Below, piece by piece: positions 35,230 to 43,974 of a DNA stretch of 64,000 nucleotides. The stretch's first letter is position 1; every line of letters starts with the position of its first letter. Origin of the DNA: UBA4582 sp965657335. GTDB taxonomy: Bacteria; Pseudomonadota; Gammaproteobacteria; Pseudomonadales; Azotimanducaceae. The stretch is taken from assembly GCA_965657335.1 (NCBI GenBank), contig CBFHOH010000002.1:124001-188000 (forward strand), given 5' to 3'. The translations under genes were made by a program, and so were the position numbers. The notes under the pieces are model-generated. The model made no database searches. It was given only the letters and a program-made list of their open reading frames with translations, and was not told the DNA's origin.

Positions 35230-36030
35230 CTAGCGACGTATCCCCGGAGATTCCAACAGAAGGTTTTTTGCACGCCAAGCCAAATAAAGCTCTAAAGCAA
35301 TGTAGGTTGTCGAACCGGCTTGAAATGGCTGCGCCTTCACACCCACGTCACAATCTTGGATTCTGCGGTGCAGAGAACCAAACGTCTGCCACTCCAACCT
35401 GTACCCGGGATAGGCGTTAGGATGGCCCTGGCTGATCCTATCACCCCGAAGCAACTTACCGAAGTTGTTATCGTGGCACTGGTGACAGGCGAGATTTAAT
35501 TGCCCTCTGCGCCGAAAATAATACTTTCGCCCCTGCTCAAAGAAAGGCTGCGCTTCACCCTCGATCGAAATCTGGTAAGGCTGGTTACGCGACAAAGAGG
35601 CAACGTATGCCGTCAACGAAAGATGATCTTCCGATTCATAATGCATTGCAGGCAATTGTTGTCGTTCAACTCGACACCGATTAATTTGACCCTCAAGATT
35701 AGTCAGCTTGCCAGAAACCATCTTCGGAAAGGTCACGGCAATGCCTGCTAAATTATGTCGCCCCTGCTTCTCATGACAAGATGCGCAACTTTCGAGCCCA
35801 GCCTCTTTGTTGAATAAAATCTTGCCACGCTCAACCCAGAGGAAACCAGGATTTGCAAAGTCGTCTGATTGCAACACCTGAGATTCCGGCTTCAAAAAAT
35901 CATAACCGGACTGAACCTCGCTTGAACTAAGGTCAGGTTTGTCATCAAAACTACGAATTTCTTCCGCAACAGCGAGTGAAGTTACTAGCAGGGTAAAGAG
36001 GGTTCCCAGAAATTGGTAGGGGGTGTCCAC
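35230..36030 (-). CDS. soxA: Sulfur-oxidation dihaem cytochrome SoxA
   Basis: A 266-residue periplasmic cytochrome with a signal peptide (about 1-21, ending AVAEE). It has two CxxCH haem sites, C82-C85-H86 and C182-C185-H186. The active-site cysteine is in RIQDCDVGVKAQP (C227), the position that carries a persulfide in SoxA. With SoxX it forms the thiosulfate-to-SoxYZ conjugating enzyme. The start is GTG preceded by GGAGG. It is the last gene of the sox operon, 5 bp after soxZ. Catalytic features are intact, unlike SoxY. Confidence 0.92.
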   Translation of the reverse strand: MDTPYQFLGTLFTLLVTSLAVAEEIRSFDDKPDLSSSEVQSGYDFLKPESQVLQSDDFANPGFLWVERGKILFNKEAGLESCASCHEKQGRHNLAGIAVTFPKMVSGKLTNLEGQINRCRVERQQLPAMHYESEDHLSLTAYVASLSRNQPYQISIEGEAQPFFEQGRKYYFRRRGQLNLACHQCHDNNFGKLLRGDRISQGHPNAYPGYRLEWQTFGSLHRRIQDCDVGVKAQPFQAGSTTYIALELYLAWRAKNLLLESPGIRR

Positions 36031-36035
36031 AGCGA

Positions 36036-36356
36036 TTAAACAACCTCCAGTTCAACTTTGTCGAATGCTTCGACTCCTGCTTCATCAATCCACTTAAAAA
36101 TAAGACTGCCGGATTCTGTGGCTATCGTATGAAAAGTAAGAATCGGGTTCGCCGCTACCGCAGGGAAAAACTGCGCCCGAAAAACGACCTCATCATTGTA
36201 GATGCATTCAAACTTTCTCAGAATATCTCTTGGTATCTGTCGGCCATATCTATCCCTGCGATAACCCGTTTCCATTTTATGCTGGATCATCGCCTTGAGT
36301 TCGATAACCTCGCCTTTGGTCGCTTTTGCCGGGGATTTAATTCGAATAATCAACAT
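36036..36356 (-). CDS. soxZ: Sulfur carrier complex subunit SoxZ
   Basis: A 106-residue immunoglobulin-like protein. It has the conserved IRIKSPAKATKGEVIELKAMIQH opening, the METGYRRD segment and PILTFHTIATESGSLIFKW. SoxZ pairs with SoxY in the periplasm and has no signal peptide, so it is exported as a complex through SoxY's Tat leader. It is 9 bp after soxY and 5 bp before soxA. Confidence 0.93.
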   Translation of the reverse strand: MLIIRIKSPAKATKGEVIELKAMIQHKMETGYRRDRYGRQIPRDILRKFECIYNDEVVFRAQFFPAVAANPILTFHTIATESGSLIFKWIDEAGVEAFDKVELEVV

Positions 36357-36365
36357 GCCACATAC

Positions 36366-36827
36366 TCACAAAAGACAGGCCGCTAACGTGACAATACTGA
36401 ACGCATAACCAGACCATAAACTGCCATCATTCATCTCTGCCACGGCTCTAATTCGCTGCGAGCCATTCATACGAATTCGAGATTCAACCCGGGCGATACC
36501 CGCTCTAGGACCTAGTTCGTACCTCGCGATATCGGGCACTGGGTTTTCTTCTGCGAACACCGCAATCCGCACCACATGATCCTCAGGTGTCATCGGACTA
36601 TCCACGTCAACGCTAAATGAAACCGAAGTGCCATTTTCGGTAATGGGTGGAATTTTTACGCTGACTTTGCCTGGATGCACGACCCGCCCACCAAACAGTG
36701 TCGCGATTGAAGCATCAACCGCCGCCGGTGATGCAAGCAGAGGTGCTGAAATCATTGAACCGACACTTGCGGCTCCAACTTTTAACGCGGATCTTCGACC
36801 AAACTTTAGCGCTCTTTCCTTTTTCAC
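36366..36827 (-). CDS. soxY: Sulfur carrier subunit SoxY with an atypical C-terminus
   Basis: A 153-residue protein with a Tat-like leader (FGRRSALKVGAASVG) and the SoxY immunoglobulin-like fold (GGRVVHPGKVSVKIPPITENG, NPVPDIARYELG). Normal SoxY ends in a flexible GGCGG arm whose cysteine carries the sulfur substrate. Here the end is TLAACLL. The cysteine (C151, third from the end) is kept at the right place, but the flexible glycines are replaced by Ala and Leu. This may change access to partner enzymes. GTG start with AAGGAGG four bases upstream; adjacent to the soxX stop. Confidence 0.9.
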   Translation of the reverse strand: MKKERALKFGRRSALKVGAASVGSMISAPLLASPAAVDASIATLFGGRVVHPGKVSVKIPPITENGTSVSFSVDVDSPMTPEDHVVRIAVFAEENPVPDIARYELGPRAGIARVESRIRMNGSQRIRAVAEMNDGSLWSGYAFSIVTLAACLL

Positions 36828-37322
36828 CTAACCTCCTTGCAGCGAAGATAAAAAATACACCAAATGCTCAATTTTAGCTGCGCTAAGCACAGGCTTGCCG
36901 CGCAAAGCTTCCGGCACCTGTGAAAGGTCGTTAGCTCGGTAGTAAGGAGGCATCACCGTCGCCGGGTTAAGCCTCGATGCATCGACGATCCGAAATCGTA
37001 ATTGTGCCGGTGTTAATCTAGACCCGACATCTGAAAGGTCCGGACCAAGATTTCCCTGAAAAGGTGCTTCGAGACCATCAACTTGGTGACACAACACGCA
37101 ATGGCCCGCGTCCCTGCTCACAAACACGTCGATGCCCATTTCAAGGTCGTGTGATATTTGAGCCAGTGGCTGCCTAATTTCATCGTTATCTATGCGGTAA
37201 CTATCCAGCGAAGTTGCGACGCCCAAAATAGTTGACCCCGTTGTAGAAGATTTATCGGTCGAGCACGACGCAACCAGCGCAACCCCAGAGGCACACAAGA
37301 GCGCAATCAGTAGCCTCGACAT
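36828..37322 (-). CDS. soxX: Sulfur-oxidation monohaem cytochrome SoxX (lipoprotein)
   Basis: A 164-residue cytochrome with a lipoprotein leader (LVASC, Cys20), one haem site C75-C78-H79 (GHCVLCHQ) and the probable axial methionine M124 in ATVMPPYYR. GNLGPDLSDVGSRLTPAQLR matches SoxX. It accepts electrons from SoxA chemistry. The ATG at 37322 overlaps the fccB stop by one base (TGATG); a TTG three bases earlier is less likely. Confidence 0.9.
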   Translation of the reverse strand: MSRLLIALLCASGVALVASCSTDKSSTTGSTILGVATSLDSYRIDNDEIRQPLAQISHDLEMGIDVFVSRDAGHCVLCHQVDGLEAPFQGNLGPDLSDVGSRLTPAQLRFRIVDASRLNPATVMPPYYRANDLSQVPEALRGKPVLSAAKIEHLVYFLSSLQGG

Positions 37323-38599
37323 CAAAGGAAGCTCTCCCGAGTAATTGCATCAAACCAATCTCTGGCCTGGACCCCCTCACTTCGCTGAAATTGATCAGAG
37401 CTATCGTGCGGACTGATACCACCCGCTCCGTTGACACTAGCAAACTCTCCACCATCATTGCGATAGACGCCAGAAACCGAAATTGCACTGTCAGGGGTAA
37501 TAAACGAGTAGCAGGTATTGGCCAGCGTTGTAGGTTCTAACTCAAGTTCACTGAATGCTCTCACAACTTGGATCGCACAGACTTTCGCTTGCGCATTCGC
37601 GGCAAAAGCAGACTTCGGCATCGGCGCCGCAATTGTTGCATCACCGAGAACGTGAATGCCCGGTTGCAGACTAGACTCGAAATCAAGTGCATTCACCGGA
37701 CACCAACCAGATTCGTTTGCCACACCTGCACGTTGCGCAATTAATCCGGCCTGCTGAGGTGGCACCACATTAACAACATCAGCTTTCAAAGAATCGAAAT
37801 CAGTATGCAGCGTGTTTGATTTCACATCGATGCTGTTAACACGCCCATCATTCGAGGGATTTCGCCACTCTACCATCTCCCCATAATGTTTAGCCCAAGC
37901 CGCAAGAAAAAGCGGTTGTTTGGAGAAACGCTCGTTGCTATCCAACACAACAAGCTTTGCTTTGGGCTTGTGGTGTTTTAGATAGTTTGCAATGACACTG
38001 GCCCGTTCATAGGGCCCTGGAGGACAACGAAACGGCGCTGCAGTCACTGATATCGCAACAACGCCACCATCCCGCATCGCATATAACTGCTGTTTCAGAA
38101 TTTCGGTTTGAACACCAGCTTTCCAGGCATGAGGCATCGTTTCCGCTGCCTTTTGATCGTAGCCTTCTAACGCATTCCAGCGAAAATCAATACCCGGCGC
38201 TAATATGAGTTTGTCATAGTTCAGCACAGTTTCGTTCGATAGCGACACTCGACGAGCAACAGGATCGACAGCAACCGCCATCTCAGGCACGACCTGTATA
38301 CCCTCAGCTGTTAACGCATCATAGGTAAACATCTGCTGATTTAGCGTTCGCAAACCACCAATCACAAGGTTACTAAAGGGACAGGCGATATAGGTGCGAG
38401 AGGGTTCAATCAAGGTCACATTCAACGTCGGAAGCAACCTTTTGACAAATCTCGCAGCCGTTGCACCGCCAAAACCGCCACCGACAACAACCAGCTTCGA
38501 CCTTTGATTGGCGGCCAGAACTTTTGGAGACAGCAAACCGGTCAAGCCAACGGCAGAGAGTACTTTTAGGATATCACGGCGAGATATTGGCTCGTTCAT
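37322..38599 (-). CDS. fccB: Flavocytochrome c sulfide dehydrogenase flavoprotein (FccB/SoxF)
   Basis: A 425-residue flavoprotein with a Tat leader (ISRRDILKVLSAVG) and the FAD fold VVVGGGFGGATAARF. The covalent-FAD cysteine position is C73 in YIACPFSNLVIGG. The redox-active pair is probably C192 (FRCPPGPYE) and C363 (NTCYSF). It oxidises sulfide or a persulfide in the periplasm and hands electrons to a cytochrome c subunit, here most likely the gene just upstream (6 bp). In Sox systems SoxF stimulates the pathway. Confidence 0.9.
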   Translation of the reverse strand: MNEPISRRDILKVLSAVGLTGLLSPKVLAANQRSKLVVVGGGFGGATAARFVKRLLPTLNVTLIEPSRTYIACPFSNLVIGGLRTLNQQMFTYDALTAEGIQVVPEMAVAVDPVARRVSLSNETVLNYDKLILAPGIDFRWNALEGYDQKAAETMPHAWKAGVQTEILKQQLYAMRDGGVVAISVTAAPFRCPPGPYERASVIANYLKHHKPKAKLVVLDSNERFSKQPLFLAAWAKHYGEMVEWRNPSNDGRVNSIDVKSNTLHTDFDSLKADVVNVVPPQQAGLIAQRAGVANESGWCPVNALDFESSLQPGIHVLGDATIAAPMPKSAFAANAQAKVCAIQVVRAFSELELEPTTLANTCYSFITPDSAISVSGVYRNDGGEFASVNGAGGISPHDSSDQFQRSEGVQARDWFDAITRESFL

Positions 38600-38605
38600 A
38601 TCACA

Positions 38606-38956
38606 TCACCCTTTGGCCAGATACATCGCAATAAGTTCGATCTGTTCATCCGTGTAGCCTCGGGCCATACGATGCATCGTCGTTGTGCTAACAGGATCAT
38701 TTTTGTATCCGCGAAAAAGTATCGAGATACGTTTTGCAGAGTAACCATCCAAACTCACGATCCCTGCCTTCTCTACCTCAATACCATGGCAGCCACTGCA
38801 AACAGACGCCAGACTTGCGGCTTGAGTGAGCGACGAACTATCCACGTTCGCGGTATCACCAATCACCTCCGTATCTTGCCCCAATCCGACGCAGCCACCT
38901 AACAATAACAGCAGGGTAGCCAACGTAGGAAAAGTCGTTTTTCCAAAAATGACCAT
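38606..38956 (-). CDS. Monohaem cytochrome c lipoprotein (FccA/SoxE-like)
   Basis: A 116-residue class I cytochrome. It has a lipobox LGGC (Cys22) and one CxxCH site, C53-C56-H57 (VCSGCHG), with the likely methionine ligand in TTTMHRMARGY. It could be the cytochrome subunit of the flavocytochrome made by the next gene, or the electron acceptor of IorAB from the previous gene. Its ATG overlaps the iorB stop by one base (TGATG). A GTG three bases earlier is possible. Confidence 0.85.
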   Translation of the reverse strand: MVIFGKTTFPTLATLLLLLGGCVGLGQDTEVIGDTANVDSSSLTQAASLASVCSGCHGIEVEKAGIVSLDGYSAKRISILFRGYKNDPVSTTTMHRMARGYTDEQIELIAMYLAKG

Positions 38957-41175
38957 CACGCCCTTAGCTTTTGATCCTTGAGCGGCAGGGTTCTGATTCT
39001 TGTGCCAGTGGCCGCAAATATTGCATTCAATACGGCAGGCGCAGCGACGGAGATTGTCGGTTCGCCCACACCACCATAAAAACCACCTGAGGGCATAACG
39101 ATCGACTCAACCTCTGGCATATCCTTTATTCGCATCGATGGATACGTATGAAAGTTATCCTGTTGAACCTGACCATTCTTATAGGTAATTTCTCCATACA
39201 ATGCCGCGGAAAGACCATAAACAAAAGAACCTTCAATCTGCGCTTCGATTTGCTGCGGATTGACAGCCGTACCGCAATCTGTCGCAGCAACAATTCGATC
39301 GATGCTTAAATCACCATCACGATCAACAGTCACATCTGCACAAGCTGCAACGTAACTGCCGAACGCGTGGAATAAAGCTAATCCCCGCGATTTACCATCA
39401 TCGTTTCCCCATCCTGACTTCTCTGCAACAGCCTTGAGCACGGCTGCACTTTCCGGGCTGTTTTCTAGATGTGCCAGCCTGAATTCCAGTGGATCACGTC
39501 CGGCAGCAGCAGCCATTTCGTCCATAAAGCACTCAAGGTAAACAGCGTTTTGATTGACGTTTACACCTCTCCAGAATCCCGGCCGTATGGGTGGATTCCT
39601 CATTGCATGATCAACAATTAAATTAGGAAATTCATAGGCAATCTGATGGTCGTCCATACCCGGGTTTATTCCGCCTTTCACAACACCTTGAAAAGTGGCG
39701 AAGTCCATGCCGTCTACCAACCGGTTAGGCATTAAGCCTGCGATAATCGACTGGCCCGAGATTCGCATGTGTAATCCCGTTAGATTACCTTTTGAATCCA
39801 AGCTGCCTCTCATCTTTGCCATGGTCGTTGGATGATAAAAACCGTGCTTTTGATCCTCCTCACGGCTCCACTGCAACTTAACTGGCGTGCCCGGAAATGC
39901 TTTCGCAATCTCGACTGCCTGATGAATAAAATCAGGAGCACCACGACGACCAAAACCACCACCGAGAATGGTTTTGTAAACCTCACATTGTTCAATCGGA
40001 ACACCTGACGCCTCAGATGCAGCCGCTAATGCGGCTTCACCATTCTGCGTCGGACACCAGATTTCGCATTTGTCGCTGGTGTAAAGCGCAGTTGTATTCA
40101 TCGGTTCCATGGGGGCATGGTTCTGAGAAGGGCATTTGTATACCCCCTCAACCATTCTGTCAGCGCTGGAAAAAGCTGCTTTAACATCCCCCTCCCAATT
40201 ACCTCTGAATGCTTCTTCCGCATCGAGGCCGCTTTCCAGCAACTCCGTCAACTCCTCATCGTTAAAATTGCCGTTAGGACCAAAATCCCATTTAATCGGC
40301 AACTGATTCAATGCCGAGTTTGCCTGCCACCAGGTATCAGCAACAACAGCAACACCGTTCGCGCCAACAGCCGTTTCTATTTTTAGAACAGCTCGCACAC
40401 CCTTCATTTTCATCACTGCAGCATCGTCAAAGCTCACTAATTTGCCGCCCATCACAGGACAATCCTTAATGCTCGCTAGCAGCATACCTGGCAATTTAAC
40501 ATCGGCCCCGTAGACGAGTTGGCCCGTTAGCTTTTCAGTCGTGTCCAGGCGCTTCAGTGGTTTTCCAGCGATTGTCCAATCGGATGGGTCTTTGAGTGCT
40601 ATGTTTTCAGGTATTGAAAGCTTGGAGGCTGCCATGGCGACCTTGCCATAGGTGGTTGTTCTGCCACTTTTACTATGGGTAATGACACTATTTTCACCAC
40701 GACATTCGGCCGCAGGGACCCCCCAATTGTTTGCAGCAGCCTGTACCAACATCATTCTTGCGGCTGCACCGCCTTCCCGGACATATTGCTGACTTGAGCG
40801 AAGTCCGCGACTTCCCCCGGTTGAAAAAGACCCCCACACTCTTTCCCGCGCCAGACTTTCACCGGGAGTTGGGTACTCCCAGGTTACCTTATTCCAGTCA
40901 CATTGCAGTTCTTCGGCAACCAACTGAGCGAGCCCCGTTAGCGTGCCTTGTCCCATCTCAGAACGCACTATTCGCACCGTCACGGTGTCATCAGCTGCAA
41001 TCTGAACCCAGGCATTTACTTCGTCCATGGTTGCATTTTTAGCTGTCGCCGATGCTAACGCGGGCAAAAAGCCAATCGACAAACCCGCGCCGACCGTTGA
41101 TGCACCAATCAGAAATCCGCGTCGGGATACTGCGTATTGATTTTTCGAAGTTGTTACGTCATCTGTTTTTATCAT
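38956..41175 (-). CDS. iorB: Molybdopterin-binding large subunit, isoquinoline 1-oxidoreductase type (IorB)
   Basis: A 739-residue xanthine-dehydrogenase-family molybdenum subunit with a Tat leader (VSRRGFLIGASTVGAG), so it works in the periplasm. Visible family stretches are VRIVRSEMGQGTLTGLAQL, TILGGGFGRRGAPDF, RPGFWRGVNVNQNAVYLECF, and GGVGEPTISVAAPAVLNAIF with the catalytic glutamate near the end. Members hydroxylate N-heterocycles, aldehydes or similar compounds with water-derived oxygen. The substrate is unknown. It follows iorA by 14 bp and is coupled to a cytochrome c gene. Confidence 0.9.
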   Translation of the reverse strand: MIKTDDVTTSKNQYAVSRRGFLIGASTVGAGLSIGFLPALASATAKNATMDEVNAWVQIAADDTVTVRIVRSEMGQGTLTGLAQLVAEELQCDWNKVTWEYPTPGESLARERVWGSFSTGGSRGLRSSQQYVREGGAAARMMLVQAAANNWGVPAAECRGENSVITHSKSGRTTTYGKVAMAASKLSIPENIALKDPSDWTIAGKPLKRLDTTEKLTGQLVYGADVKLPGMLLASIKDCPVMGGKLVSFDDAAVMKMKGVRAVLKIETAVGANGVAVVADTWWQANSALNQLPIKWDFGPNGNFNDEELTELLESGLDAEEAFRGNWEGDVKAAFSSADRMVEGVYKCPSQNHAPMEPMNTTALYTSDKCEIWCPTQNGEAALAAASEASGVPIEQCEVYKTILGGGFGRRGAPDFIHQAVEIAKAFPGTPVKLQWSREEDQKHGFYHPTTMAKMRGSLDSKGNLTGLHMRISGQSIIAGLMPNRLVDGMDFATFQGVVKGGINPGMDDHQIAYEFPNLIVDHAMRNPPIRPGFWRGVNVNQNAVYLECFMDEMAAAAGRDPLEFRLAHLENSPESAAVLKAVAEKSGWGNDDGKSRGLALFHAFGSYVAACADVTVDRDGDLSIDRIVAATDCGTAVNPQQIEAQIEGSFVYGLSAALYGEITYKNGQVQQDNFHTYPSMRIKDMPEVESIVMPSGGFYGGVGEPTISVAAPAVLNAIFAATGTRIRTLPLKDQKLRA

Positions 41176-41189
41176 TTGTCTGTCTCCCC

Positions 41190-41645
41190 TCAGGCCTGCT
41201 TAGTTTTAGCCAGGTGAATACCCTGACGGACACGCTGGAATGTGCCACATCGGCAAATATTCGTTATCTGATTATCAATATCTTCATCGGTTGCATCGGG
41301 CGTTTTATCTAACAAACTCGCTGCTGCCATTATCATGCCGGATTGGCAGTAACCGCACTGAGGAACATCCAGCTCTGCCCAAGCTTGCTGAACGGGGTGA
41401 GAACCATCGTCGGAAAGACCCTCAATGGTCGTGATCTCGCTTTTATCGCTGACTGCCGATAGCGGCATAACACATGAGCGCACCGGATTGCCGTCGATAT
41501 GCACAGTGCAAGAACCGCATTGAGCTATACCACAACCATACTTGGTGCCCGTCATGCCTAACTGCTCTCTAATTACCCACAACAAAGGTGTGGATTCATC
41601 AGCATCTACATTGTAAGACGCACCATTAACTTTAAGTTTTTTCAT
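41190..41645 (-). CDS. iorA: 2Fe-2S small subunit, isoquinoline 1-oxidoreductase type (IorA)
   Basis: A 151-residue iron-sulfur protein with two 2Fe-2S sites. The first is plant-type (C38, C43, C46 and C58). The second is helical (C97, C100, C131, C133; QCGYCQSGM and CRCGTF). It carries electrons from the molybdenum centre of IorB to the acceptor. It has no leader and is presumably carried out with IorB by the Tat system. First gene of the eight-gene operon ending at soxA; the 188 bp upstream should hold the promoter. Confidence 0.92.
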   Translation of the reverse strand: MKKLKVNGASYNVDADESTPLLWVIREQLGMTGTKYGCGIAQCGSCTVHIDGNPVRSCVMPLSAVSDKSEITTIEGLSDDGSHPVQQAWAELDVPQCGYCQSGMIMAAASLLDKTPDATDEDIDNQITNICRCGTFQRVRQGIHLAKTKQA

Positions 41646-41833
41646 CGATATTCACCTTAAACGCGAGTCGTTCTTTCAATTTATCAGATCATTTTTTACT
41701 TTATTACAACGCAAAACGAATTGCTCAATTAAATTAAGAGCGAGTCATTAGAAGCTGTGACGAATAACAACTTTTTACATTTCCGCGACAAAATTTGCGG
41801 CCTATAAAACAGGTCGTGCTCGCCGAGAGGTTA

Positions 41834-42811
41834 TTACCAAGCGTAAGCCTCGGGGGCTTCGCCACAGGGGGGAAAAATCACATCGAGCTGACTCAATGTT
41901 GATTCATCAAGCTTAATTTGAGGTACGTGCAGCACTGACTTTAGTTGACCAACATTCGCGGGACCGACAATTGTCGCTGCGACACAGGGTTGGTGTAACA
42001 GCCATGACAAGGCTATCGCACTAGGAGACTCACCCAAATCATCACAGAGCGCTTGATATTGTCCTAATTGCTCCGATCTTTCAGAAATTGCGTTAATCAT
42101 CCCCTCGGAGCTGCGCCGGCCTTCACGATTGTCGTCGCTCTTTCCATGAGTCGCCGCCAGTAATCCACCGGCAAGAGGGCTCCAGGGAATGAGCCCAAGG
42201 CCATATTCCCGACATGCCGGAATCACCTCCAGCTCAACCCTGCGCTCAATCAGATTAAACAGGCTTTGTTCTGAAATCAGCCCCAGCTGATGTCGTGCAC
42301 TAGCCTTTTCATTTGCCCGGGCAATCGCCCAGCCTGGAAAGTTGCTGGAACCGACATAGGTTATCTTGCCCTGACCGATAAGACGCTCCATTGCCTGCCA
42401 TATCTCGTCGATTGGTGCAGAGCGATCAATATGGTGCATCTGATAAAGATCGATATGTTCAACACCCAGACGCTTCAGACTCGCATCACATGCCATCTGA
42501 ATATGACGCGCGGACAATCCCCTATCATTCACGCTATCGGACATTGGTTCGTGCACTTTTGTTGCAAGTACGACCTGGTCTCGGCGGGATTTGTCTTCTG
42601 CAAACCAGTTACCTAAGATTTTTTCCGTGGTGCCCACTCCGAGATCGCCACCATACTGATTTGCCGTATCAATAAAATTAATGCCTGCTTCGAGGGCCAC
42701 ATTGAGTATGTCAAAGGACTCGCTAGGCTGGGTACGAGGTCCAAAATTCATGGTGCCGAGACAAAGCTCACTCACCTTTAGAGCGGATCGACCTAATTGT
42801 CGGTATTGCAT
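41834..42811 (-). CDS. Aldo/keto reductase
   Basis: A 325-residue TIM-barrel NADPH-dependent oxidoreductase. The catalytic tetrad is visible: Asp and Tyr in NFIDTANQYGGD, Lys in VLATKVHEP and His in DLYQMHHID. It reduces aldehydes or ketones; the substrate is unknown. It is 14 bp downstream of the phytanoyl-CoA-dioxygenase-like gene in the same direction. It is clearly related to the second aldo/keto reductase at 43.97-45 kb on the other strand. Confidence 0.88.
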   Translation of the reverse strand: MQYRQLGRSALKVSELCLGTMNFGPRTQPSESFDILNVALEAGINFIDTANQYGGDLGVGTTEKILGNWFAEDKSRRDQVVLATKVHEPMSDSVNDRGLSARHIQMACDASLKRLGVEHIDLYQMHHIDRSAPIDEIWQAMERLIGQGKITYVGSSNFPGWAIARANEKASARHQLGLISEQSLFNLIERRVELEVIPACREYGLGLIPWSPLAGGLLAATHGKSDDNREGRRSSEGMINAISERSEQLGQYQALCDDLGESPSAIALSWLLHQPCVAATIVGPANVGQLKSVLHVPQIKLDESTLSQLDVIFPPCGEAPEAYAW

Positions 42812-42825
42812 AATTTCCTTCCGTT

Positions 42826-43788
42826 TCAGGGGGCTTTGAGGGTTGCGCCGGTCAACAGTGCTTCACTTGAATCAGCAACAGAAAACCGGGTCAGCCTTTG
42901 AGCATTAGCAGAGAGCTTCTTGTAATCCTTGTAGGTGATACCGGGCACGACGGGTTCACGGAACCAGGGCGCATAGAATTCAAGATTGGGTATCGATCTC
43001 GTTTTGTCCGAAACATTTGGCGTGCCACCGTGCCAGGCCCGTACGTCGCGAATCATGATAGCACCAGCCGGTACGGGGCAAACTGTACTCAACTTCATCC
43101 ACTCTGGTTCATGCTTAAGCCCGGGAATAAGTGCCCGTGATTTTTGCGTGCCCGGGATTTGCCGGGTCGCACCATTAAGGCGAGTCACGGCTTGGGGTAG
43201 AAAGTTCACACAGATATAGGGACTGGGTAAATCTCGGATTGTCAGATCTCCGGTTGGATCATGAAATGCACTAAATGGTGTTTTATCGCTTGCGATCCAA
43301 TCCTGCACGTCCGAGTGAAGGCGTTGGTAGTCCACGGCGCCAGGTAGACAGAAATCACCACTGGCTGCTCGCAGTATGTAGTCCTCTGAACCAAATAATG
43401 CATTAAGTAGATCGAGCACCTCAGGTATATCAACGAGCATTTGCCATTCAGGACGATGAAGTTGACTACGGGTCATGCTGGAACCGCCAAACGAATACCG
43501 ATGCGACCCTCGGTTACCCTGACTCCCTTCATCCAGCGCAATAATTTCGTTAATAACTTCATTACAGCCGGTTGCCAAAAAATCGATCTGTTCTTCGTTC
43601 AGTATGCCCTCTACCGCGACAAACCCGTCACGATGAAACAAGCGCACGGCCCGTTCGACGTCATCAGGAGCAACAATTTCCAGCCCCTTAATACCATTGT
43701 TTTCCTCGAGATAGCGACGAAGCTGAATAATCTCAGGATCATCGTACGCATTATCTGCCCAACCAATATCAGTCATGTTATGCCTCAT
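42826..43788 (-). CDS. Phytanoyl-CoA dioxygenase (PhyH) family Fe(II)/2-oxoglutarate oxygenase
   Basis: A 320-residue double-stranded beta-helix oxygenase. The iron ligands are probably H and D of YQRLHSDVQDW and the distal H of RAWHGGTPN, with the 2-oxoglutarate arginine in TRSIPNLEF. The N-terminal FHRDGFVAVEGILNEEQI matches the family. Such enzymes hydroxylate branched lipids or small metabolites. Together with the two aldo/keto reductases it suggests oxidation followed by carbonyl reduction of an unknown compound. Confidence 0.87.
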   Translation of the reverse strand: MRHNMTDIGWADNAYDDPEIIQLRRYLEENNGIKGLEIVAPDDVERAVRLFHRDGFVAVEGILNEEQIDFLATGCNEVINEIIALDEGSQGNRGSHRYSFGGSSMTRSQLHRPEWQMLVDIPEVLDLLNALFGSEDYILRAASGDFCLPGAVDYQRLHSDVQDWIASDKTPFSAFHDPTGDLTIRDLPSPYICVNFLPQAVTRLNGATRQIPGTQKSRALIPGLKHEPEWMKLSTVCPVPAGAIMIRDVRAWHGGTPNVSDKTRSIPNLEFYAPWFREPVVPGITYKDYKKLSANAQRLTRFSVADSSEALLTGATLKAP

Positions 43789-43974
43789 GTGCCTAAAGCT
43801 TTCTTGTTTTCCACGTTCGATACCCAGCTTATACGCGCAGTCTGAATCGCTTTACTCTCACAAGTTTACCTGATATCAACGGCAATTCCCCTGCATGAAT
43901 ATGAGATAACTGGCGTAAATGTTTTCTTATATTTGGTGCAGTCGTCGTGTCAAAAGATCAGGAGAGCATCCAAC

